Below, piece after piece: positions 1 to 64,000 of a stretch of 64,000 bases of DNA. Every line of letters starts with the position of its first letter. Position 1 is the first letter of the stretch. Under the pieces are notes generated by a model. The model was given only the letters and a program-made list of their open reading frames with translations, was not told where the DNA came from and did not search any database. The stretch covers positions 5,486,912-5,550,911 of the forward strand of contig NW_004955423.1 in assembly GCF_000276665.1 (NCBI RefSeq). The letters run 5' to 3'. Position numbers and translations under genes: made by a program. Source of the DNA: Chinchilla lanigera. Taxonomy: Eukaryota; Chordata; Mammalia; Rodentia; Chinchillidae.

Positions 1-199
1 CAACTCTTGATAATCTCCTACCTCTTTTGTCTGTAACTCACTATTATTTGTCTATTTGTTTTCCTGAGAAACTATTTTGTAGACAATAATATGTAAAATG
101 ATAACCATCGATAATTTCCTACCATTTTGTCTGTAATTTGCTAAGTCCCCCCTATTATTATGCTATCCTTCTTTTATTCTTAAAAAAAAAAAAAAAAAT
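1..199 (+). mobile_element. L1 3' UTR end with poly(A)
   Basis: The sequence around 80-115 matches the 3' UTR of the L1 at 54417-55790 (shared ACAATAATATG-like and ATAACCA...AATTTcCT blocks) and ends in a 17-nt poly(A) at 182-198. An internal near-duplication of about 100 bp is visible (GATAATcTCCTACC, then GATAATTTCCTACC). Confidence 0.65.
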
Positions 200-448
200 T
201 AGAAACAATACAGAGTTTCACTAATCAAGACGGTAGGAATTCAACAATGGTTGTTATATTGCATAATACTGTCTTCAAATTAGTTGTTCAGATTACCAGA
301 TATAAGCATACAAAATTGGTCCAAAAAAAAAAGATTTAAGCATTAACTGTTCCTTTCAATAAACCAATAGACATCAGCAGTTCAATTATCCCAGCTATTC
401 CTGTATGTATATTTTTTCCCTTTCTTCTTTCTTTTCTTTCTTTTCTTC

Positions 449-479
<31 letters not shown>

Positions 480-780
480 CTTTTCTTTTCTTTTCTTTTC
501 TTTTCTTTTCTTTTCTTTCCTTCCTTCCTTCCTTCCTTCCTTCCTTCCTTCCTTTCTTCCTTTCTTTCTTTCTTTCTTTCCCCTCATCCCAGTTGTTCCT
601 TCCCTTTGAGTAATTTTTTTCCTTTCATAAAATCTATTGCACCTTTTGAGTTTTATTTACTCTTTCAGTTTCTTACATTAGGGAGACAATATGACACTTA
701 CACATGTGGATCTAATTCATTTCATTTATGAGTATGGTCTCTAGTTGCATCCATTTACCTATATACATTCATTCATTCAC
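200..780 (-). mobile_element. Antisense L1 3' end
   Basis: Reads as the reverse complement of the 3' UTR of the L1 at 54417-55790 and is closely similar to 24560-24970. Shared blocks include GTAGGAATTCAACAATGG and GCATTAACTGTTCCTTTC. Its purine-rich tract (on the minus strand) has become the microsatellite at 417-580. Confidence 0.75.
417..580. repeat. Compound pyrimidine microsatellite (TTTTC)n(TTCC)n(TTTC)n
   Basis: About 165 bp of almost pure pyrimidine on the plus strand: TTTTC units to about 517, TTCC units to about 552, then TTTC units. It sits where the related L1 copies carry only a short pyrimidine patch. Open frames over this run are artefacts of the repeat. Confidence 0.95.
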
Positions 781-801
781 TCATTCATTTATTTATTTAC
801 T

Positions 802-945
802 GTCTTTTTGAGACAGGGTCTCGCTATGCAGTTCAGGCTGGCCTTGAGCTCACTTTGCAGCCTGGGCTGTCTCAAACTTGCAACAATCCTCCTGCCTCGG
901 CTTCCCAAGTGCTGGGATTACAGGCATGTGCCACCATGCCCAGCT
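802..945 (-). mobile_element. B1 SINE
   Basis: Reverse complement reads a full B1 head (GGCATGGTGGCACATGCC, CCCAGCACTTGGGA), the internal duplicated GCTCAAGGCCAGCCTG segment, and ends GAGACCCTGTCTCAAAAAG. Flanked on the low side by (ATTC/ATTT)n at 768-800. Confidence 0.92.
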
Positions 946-1004
946 TATCCATTTAATTTTTAAAAATTAATTTGGTACATTTAACATCTCCATTTATAAA
1001 AATA

Positions 1005-1123
1005 TTTTTTTGTTTGAGACAAAGGTCTGGCTATGTTACCCCGGCTGACCTTGAACTTGTGACCCTCCTGCCCTCAGCATTCCCAATAGGTGGGATTTTA
1101 GGCATGCATTGCCAGGCTGGGCT
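1005..1123 (-). mobile_element. Old B1 SINE
   Basis: Diverged, reverse-oriented copy: poly(T), TTTGAGACAAAGGTCTGGCTATGT, then GGCTGACCTTGAACTTGTG and a decayed head. It lacks the internal duplication. Confidence 0.75.
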
Positions 1124-1351
1124 ACAGAAATCTTAACAGATTAAATGTTTCACTATTTTTCCTTGGTATCCAATAACCCACTAACTGACAAAAGAAGGGG
1201 AAAAAGGAAGTGGTTAGAAAGAAAAGCAGTATTTAATTACTATTTGTGTTTTGCCAAGTATAGATACACTAATTTATATAATGAATGTTTTGCTGCTGCA
1301 ATGTATGTATAACTCTTAATTTATAACTTCAGAGAAACAATTTCATTTTTA

Positions 1352-58418
<57,067 letters not shown>

Positions 58419-58500
58419 CTATGAAAACAAAACAAAAAATAAATAGGAGTTTAGGAAAGTTGGCGGCTTAAAATATACAGCATTAAGGTTAATAGCGTTT

Positions 58501-58603
58501 TGCTGGGGATATAGTTCAATGGCACAGAGCCTGCCCGGCGAGCACAAAGTCCTGAGTTCTATTCCCAGTGCCGAAAATAAAAACAACCAAAAAAGAAAAA
58601 AGA
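58501..58603 (+). mobile_element. ID SINE near exon 2
   Basis: GCTGGGGATATAGTTCAATG, AAGTCCTGAGTTCTATTCCC. Direct repeat TAATAGCGTTT / TAATAGCATTT. It starts 83 bp from exon 2 and is antisense to the gene. Confidence 0.93.
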
Positions 58604-58726
58604 TAATAGCATTTTTAGCATAAAGAGAATCTTTATTAATTATATTAACTTCCTTAATAGGCAATGGTTTACTAATTTACCTTTGTTATAACCACATAAA
58701 ACTGTAAACTCAAAAACTGCCCATTG

Positions 58727-58818
58727 GGTCAGGGGTATAGCTCAGAGGCATAGCACCTGTCTGCAAGCACAAGGTCCTGAGTTTGATTCCAGGTACAACA
58801 ACAATAACAACAAAACAA
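58727..58818 (+). mobile_element. ID SINE
   Basis: GGTCAGGGGTATAGCTCAGA, CAAGGTCCTGAGTTTGATTC, with a (CAA)n tail. Confidence 0.92.
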
Positions 58819-58884
58819 CCTGCCCACCCACTAAGTAGCATTCCTTGACAAATATATTAAGATAAAGTAAATACAACATATTTA

Positions 58885-59050
58885 CATAGAACAGCATCTC
58901 AGGGTTGGATCATGACAATGGATTGGATAATCTATAAACCCAAGTTAGATCCCCACTATGAACCTTGATAAAGTCACTTAACCTTTAAAATACCCAGTTT
59001 AACTATAAAGTTTAAATAATATTAGCTACCTTTCAGAAATAGAGATAATT
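58885..59050 (+). mobile_element. MIR SINE
   Basis: AACCTTGATAAAGTCACTTA, ACCTTTAAAATACCCAGTTT and AATAATATTAGCTACCTTTC follow MIR order. Confidence 0.65.
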
Positions 59051-59147
59051 TAAAATTTAAAAAGAGAAATTACAAATATAATTCTTGGCCCACTGTAAAG
59101 TAGGTGAGCCATTTTATTTTCTACAAAAAAAACTCTTAAAAACAAAC

Positions 59148-59215
59148 TACACTGGTGTAGTGCATGTGCCTACAATGCCCACTCCTGGAAGGCTGAGAGT
59201 GGAGGGCCACTTCAG
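59148..59215 (+). mobile_element. B1 SINE head fragment
   Basis: CTGGTGTAGTGCATGTGCCT and CTCCTGGAAGGCTGAGAGTG only. Confidence 0.5.
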
Positions 59216-59497
59216 CTTAAGAGCTGAACCAACCCTACACAAAGTAACAAACTTGTGCCTTAATTCTATGTAGTAAGCTCAGATTTCCCAAATGTCTTGA
59301 CTTATGGTATCCTCAGTATCTCAGTAAATTTTTCCCTTATTCCCCTACAGGCTAAAAGAAGTATCTAACAGTTTACTGAGTAGTAGGGGACAAATAATAA
59401 ATACTTGTGTTTTAATAACTTAGTCACTAGCTGAAATAATAATAGACATAAACTGAGAAATATTTTTATTTCCTTCTTAATAACCTTTGCCTACTTC

Positions 59498-59606
59498 TTT
59501 TTTTATTTTATTTTTTTGGGGGTTTTTCTCCGGTACCGGGAACCGAACTCACGACCTTACGCTTGCCAGGCAGGCGCTTTTGCCGCTGAGCTAAATCCCC
59601 AGCCCC
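59498..59606 (-). mobile_element. Young ID SINE with 15-bp target-site duplication
   Basis: TTTTTCTCCGGTACCGGGAA, ACCTTACGCTTGCCAGGC and the ID body to AGCCCC. Direct repeat ACCTTTGCCTACTTC at 59483-59497 and 59607-59621. Confidence 0.97.
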
Positions 59607-59842
59607 ACCTTTGCCTACTTCAACTCTTGCTTCTTTCCATTTGCTTCCTAAATTTCAATCTTTTGACCTTTTACTGAAAGGTCAAAAGAAATTATGACCT
59701 TTTACTGAAAGAGACTGTTCTCTGGCTCATTTATGACGCATGCTGTATCTTTGAGATGTACTGCTTCTCTTTCTGTCTTCAACTATCTCTTCCAAGTTCC
59801 TCTGTGGTCTAGTTATTTTTTATTATGTTTCAAAGTTCACCA

Positions 59843-60094
59843 CAAGTCTTTCTGGGAAAGATTTCCTGCTCAGTGACCACCCGTAGGATTCAGCTAAATG
59901 ATTATCCTCTGTGATCTGATTCTACCGATCTTATTGAAATAACTATCTCTTCTATTATCTAACCATTCCAAGTCTTTCTGGGAAAGATTTCCTGCTCAGT
60001 GACCACCCGTAGGATTCAGCTAAATGATTATCCTCTGTGATCTGATTCTACCGATCTTATTGAAATAACTATCTCTTCTATTATCTAACCATTC
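59843..60094. repeat. Exact 126-bp tandem duplication
   Basis: Copies 59843-59968 and 59969-60094 are identical by eye, each starting CAAGTCTTTCTGGGAAAGAT and ending TATCTAACCATTC. Confidence 0.97.
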
Positions 60095-60164
60095 CACAGA
60101 CTAGACTATGAACAACTGAGAATAGGATTTGTTTGGCAGATTAATATATTTTTAAAAAGTGATT

Positions 60165-60294
60165 TGTTTGTTTGTTTGTTTATTTATTTGAGACAGTCTT
60201 GCTATGTAGGTCAGAGTGGCCTCAAACTCATGGTGAGTCTCCTGCCTCAGCCTCCTGGGTGGTGGGATTATAGGTGTGTGCCACTATACCTGGC
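60165..60294 (-). mobile_element. B1 SINE
   Basis: (GTTT)n tail, TTTGAGACAGTCTTGCTATG, GTGTGTGCCACTATACCTGG; no internal duplication. Confidence 0.88.
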
Positions 60295-61577
60295 AATTTG
60301 TCTATTTTCAAAATGATTTGTTATTTTTCTTTTAGAATTCAGGAAAACCTGACACTGCTGAAGAACTCATACTTCCTTTCTCTGATAAATAGAATTTGTA
60401 CTCCAGGAAGCTCGAAGGGAAAGTTGACAATCATAGCAACAGTTAGGTATAAACTAAATATGGTTAACATGTTTGCTCCATCTTTTTTTTCACAGATCTA
60501 ATTTTTTAGTAACCATATTTTTTGCTGTGACATAGCTCAAATGCCTTTTGGAATGAGCAAGGGATACACACAACATAATTATTTAAAACAAACAAATGTC
60601 CCTTGACAGCTGATAAGAAAGGTTCTAATACTTCCTATTACTCTCTCCTTTTCTAAAAATTTTAGTTGCAATAAACATTAAAATATTGGATTGTATACTT
60701 TTCTTACATTTGAAACAATTGAAATAAGATATCTGATCTACTAAATTGTGCTTCTACACTTAAAAGAACAATTACTATAGTTCATACTGTCAGGAGTCAT
60801 TACTTCACAATGAAAAAAATAGTCTCAACCTGGGTAAATTAAATTAGTTGACATCAAGAAAATAAATACCTACATAATCAATGACAATCTTTACTGATAA
60901 TCTTTTTAGTAGATTCTGTTACAGGCAGAAGTAATTGTCTGAACTATAGGTATTCAATAGTTTAGCTCACATGAGCTGCACTAAGAGGAACTGTCTTTGG
61001 CTACCGATAAAATATATGCTATAATTCATGTATATAATATGTTTATTTTTAATATTTTTACTATAACTGTAAAAGAGGGTACCATAACCCCAGAGAAAAA
61101 TTTGAAATTGTTTTTATGACTCTAATGTATCAATGTCTGGTTCGATGGAAGTGGTTGTAATTCTTAGTGAGCTCCCAAGGGGATTGTCAGAAATTTTTTA
61201 TCTAATTTCACTCTGTGTGCTTCATCCTTGAAAATAGCCCTTCACAAGTGTACATACTGTAAAATGTGATGACATGAATAAGGTGTAACTGTCAAGTGAG
61301 GGATATTTTTCTCTGGGACGATAGGTCTTTAAATTTCTCTTTGAATTCAGTGAGAAATTATATATATATTTCTAAACTTAATAAGCAACCTTTTTTTAGT
61401 ATTAGTGTGTATGTAACTATAGCAATATCATGAGTGAAAACTATTTGATATGCTGCTAAAAACCTCTTTCAATTCATTAAATTATTTTCTAAAACAACAC
61501 AATATGCCCTAGTTAATAATTAAAGAAGAAAATTTGGATGTTTGGTTAGTAACAGTAAACTTGTACGTTGAAATACT

Positions 61578-61684
61578 GTTTTTTTTTTTTTTTTTTTTTG
61601 GTTTTTCTCCGGTACCGGGAACTGAACTCACGACCTTGCGCTTGCCAGGCAGGCGCTTTTGCCACTGAGCTAAATCCCCAGCCC
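61578..61684 (-). mobile_element. Young ID SINE, left half of an inverted pair
   Basis: Long poly(T), GGTTTTTCTCCGGTACCGGG and the ID body. Perfect 16-bp direct repeat TGTACGTTGAAATACT at 61562-61577 and 61685-61700. Confidence 0.97.
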
Positions 61685-61707
61685 TGTACGTTGAAATACT
61701 ATTAACC

Positions 61708-61805
61708 AGGGCCTGGGGATTTAGCTCAGCGGCACAGCACCTGCCTGGCAAGCGCAAGGTCGTGAGCTCCATTCCTGGTACCGGAAAAAAAATCCCCCCG
61801 CAAAA
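61708..61805 (+). mobile_element. Young ID SINE, right half of an inverted pair
   Basis: AGGGCCTGGGGATTTAGCTC, GCAAGGTCGTGAGCTCCATT, TACCGG and an A-rich tail. Direct repeat GAAATACTATTAACC at 61693-61707 and 61806-61820; the first copy overlaps the other ID's repeat. Confidence 0.97.
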
Positions 61806-61910
61806 GAAATACTATTAACCTTTCACTATTACTAAATACTACCATGATTTACTTGTCAAATTGAACCAGCATACGTATACTTTCACCCACCATTTCACAA
61901 CTCTATTTGG

Positions 61911-62040
61911 GCCCAGGCTGGACAACACAGTAAAATCTTGTCTCAAAATTAAAAACAAAACAAAACAAAACAACTAACAAAAACTGGGGATGTAGCTCAA
62001 TGTAATGGTCCTGTATTCAATTCTGAGTACCAGGAAAAAT
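61911..62040 (+). mobile_element. B1-ID composite SINE, 5'-truncated
   Basis: GCCCAGGCTGGACAACACAG, (AAAAC)n joint, then AACTGGGGATGTAGCTCAAT and TGTATTCAATTCTGAGTACC. Confidence 0.8.
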
Positions 62041-62479
62041 TAACTTTTTTATGCTTCTCCCCCAATAGACATCTTTTTCCATGTTTTTAAATAAAGTTGA
62101 ATTTAACTTGTAACCATAAACTCCCTTTTAAAATTCACTAAATACAAACAGAAAGTATAGAGATAAGAATGAAAAGAAATCCCACGAATTAATCCTAAAC
62201 ATAAAATTAAGCTCTTATCCATAATGTAGGATTTGCCACCAATTTGCTGAATTAAAATAAGCCCAATAATTTTAGTGTCTTTTATTACTGAAATCTTATT
62301 TTAGCTATTCTACTATATTCATATTAATGTAACACATGGTATTTACATTCTTTTTTTTAAACATTCTTTCACCTTGTCCTTCTTATGCTGTTTTTCTTGT
62401 TTTCTACTATCAAAATGCACTGTCAACAAGAAATTGTTTGAAAAATAGTTCAACAAATCTTTTATGATAGTGCTGGTTT

Positions 62480-63300
62480 GGGGGATATTTTACAAGGGGA
62501 ACAATATAATACAGGACACATTTTTATAAGATTATTTATAATAGTCACCAAAGAATCATATACAAGAGAGAGCAGGAAATCTATCTACACACCAAGACCA
62601 AGGAATCCAGCCAAGGGCCTAGATCCCACAGAAATGTCCTGAATGAGTCCAGCTGAAGACCTAAAGCTCATAACAATGCCCCCCACAAGTCTACCTGGAG
62701 GCCCAGAGCCCATAACAATATCTAATGCAGGCCTGTTTCACAGATCTGCGCTGAGAAGGCCCAAAGGTCAGTGGTGGAATCTAGAAAGTCTGTGCCAGTG
62801 GGACGAAGGATCTGTGCTAGCAGGCTGAGGGATCTACAACTGGAGCCACAAAGTAATGCTCTAAGTAAGAACCAGAGATCCCCTGAAAGGTACCACAGCC
62901 ATCCTTAGCAACAGTGAGGTCCCACACTCCTCAGATGATGAGGATGGCCAAGTTCCCATCAGGAAAGCCAATGCAGCAAGCTTCTTCAGGAGACTGAGCT
63001 GTGCACATTCTTTCCCTCTGGAGCCAGGAAGCGATGCTCAGAGCGAGGACCAGAGCTTCCCCAAAGTGAACAGAAACCATTCTCAGTGCCAACGAGGTCC
63101 TGAGCTCCTCGGAGGATGAAAACAGCCAAGTTCACCAGGAAAGCCAGCATGACAAGCTCCTCCAACAGAACCAACAGCTCCTTACAGCTTCTACCAGTTC
63201 CCAACAGCCTCACTACTTCTCCAGTTCTGCCTCTATGCTGCTGGCAACAATCCTCAGGTGGGCCTCCCACACCCAGCCAACATGCTTACTCAGTTCAGAT
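62480..63300. repeat. GC-richer repeat block with 178-bp tandem unit
   Basis: CTGGAGCCA(C/G) starts units at 62840 and 63018. GA(A/G)CCAGAG(A/C), CCACACTCCTCAGATGATGA versus CTGAGCTCCTCGGAGGATGA, and AGGAAAGCCA recur in the same order. Open frames of 60-94 codons run over it on both strands but match no family I know. Confidence 0.8.
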
Positions 63301-63379
63301 GGGGGTTATAAGCTGACCACCAGCTGTCAATCCACCACAACGATCAACCCATCTTTCTATGTTTAGTATACGTTAAAAT

Positions 63380-64000
63380 CCCTATCATCTGTAGTCCTAA
63401 AGCAGTTACTAATCAGAGGCTCAAATCCAAACATGAAGAAAGCATTGTGAAATAAATAGCCTGAGACTCTTAAAGAAATTGAAATTATTTTTGAAGTAAG
63501 GTTTCAAGTGGCAAAATAAGAGAATAGAAATCTCAATGAATTAAAAACAAAGTTACAAGATTTTTCAAAGGAACCACAAAATAGGAAAAACTCAATGAAC
63601 AAGTGAAGTAGGTTAGACAAAGACAACTAATTCGTATACTGGCAGACAACTGAGGAAACTACTCTGAACTCATCATATAGAAAAAAAAGGAAAAATTATG
63701 AGAGATTAACAGGCATGGAATACAAGAAAGCAGATTCAAGAGCCACCGAATACCAACTACAGAATTAGAGAATAAAGATGTCAGAACAACACCATACAAA
63801 AAGATAAATAAGTGAAAATGTTCCAGAATTGAAAAATGTCTTAGACTGAAAGATCACACCACCTTACAAATGAAAGTAGTAATATATCAGAAAGGCATCT
63901 TATCTACTAATTTTGATTTATGAATAAATGACGTTTAGATTGATAAAAAACTCTTTAGTAATAAGGAAAGACCGAAACTTGCAAACTTCTATAGGATTTT
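63380..64000 (+). mobile_element. Possible old L1/HAL1 fragment
   Basis: Purine-rich, A-dominated text with TCCAGAATTGAAAAATGTCT and AGACTGAAAGATCACACCAC, similar to an old L1 block. Continues beyond the window. Confidence 0.5.

Larger units (their letters stand above)
58419..64000. other. PKN2 intron 1 (part)
   Basis: Holds five separate ID copies, B1 copies, an exact 126-bp tandem duplication (59843-60094), a 178-bp degenerate tandem repeat (62840-63190) and an L1-like stretch to the window end. 60300-61560 shows nothing recognisable. No promoter or first exon of PKN2 is visible. Confidence 0.8.

Noticed and set aside
336..731. Open frames on both strands across the TTTTC/TTCC tract
   Set aside because: They exist only because the microsatellite lacks stops; the products are low-complexity.
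62986..63316. Overlapping open frames of 94 and 66 codons on opposite strands
   Set aside because: They lie in the 178-bp tandem repeat block; no motif, and the other unit does not keep the frame.
62900..64000. PKN2 promoter or exon 1
   Set aside because: No CpG island and no frame encoding the expected N-terminus is visible; exon 1 must be further upstream.

Overview
The window is mammalian nuclear DNA and lies almost entirely inside one protein-coding gene, PKN2 (protein kinase N2, also called PRK2), which runs on the minus strand. Fourteen coding exons are visible, from exon 2 (58118-58418, start of the first HR1 repeat) to exon 15 (1362-1453, start of the kinase domain with the catalytic lysine). 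The first coding exon lies beyond position 64000 and the rest of the kinase domain lies below position 1. All fourteen exons join in one open frame with no stop codon, so the gene looks functional. Exon numbers assume a single coding exon upstream.

The repeats point to a rodent outside the mouse/rat group. There are many 7SL-derived B1 SINEs carrying an internal duplication of about 30 bp, many tRNA-derived ID SINEs, and older B1-ID fusions of the kind described as B1-dID or MEN in dormice, squirrels, beavers and hystricognaths. I do not assign a species. Several ID copies have exact 15-16 bp target-site duplications and little divergence, so this ID family was active recently.

Layout, low to high coordinate: 1-1361 part of intron 15, with two L1 3' ends meeting tail to tail and a long pyrimidine microsatellite; 1362-4024 a compact cluster of seven exons (15 to 9) for the kinase start, linker and end of the C2-like region; 4025-16433 intron 8 (SINEs, MIRs, a 96-bp minisatellite, an unclassified 2-kb repeat); 16434-17827 exons 8 and 7 (C2-like region); 17828-28970 intron 6 (L1 fragments and a templated inverted insertion); 28971-30867 exons 6, 5 and 4; 30868-40687 intron 3 (a 34-nt U2 snRNA retrocopy and an AT-rich palindrome); 40688-40842 exon 3; 40843-58117 intron 2 (antisense L1 ORF2, and a dead piggyBac transposon with a triplicated 3' end split by a later L1); 58118-58418 exon 2; 58419-64000 part of intron 1 (young ID elements, an exact 126-bp tandem duplication, a 178-bp degenerate tandem repeat).

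No other functional gene, CRISPR array, rRNA gene or functional tRNA gene was seen. The most unusual points are a GC-AG intron whose use is forced by the reading frame, a very weak but frame-required donor after exon 7, the piggyBac relic, the U2 fragment with perfect target-site duplications, and several precise duplications and palindromes that general repeat families do not explain.
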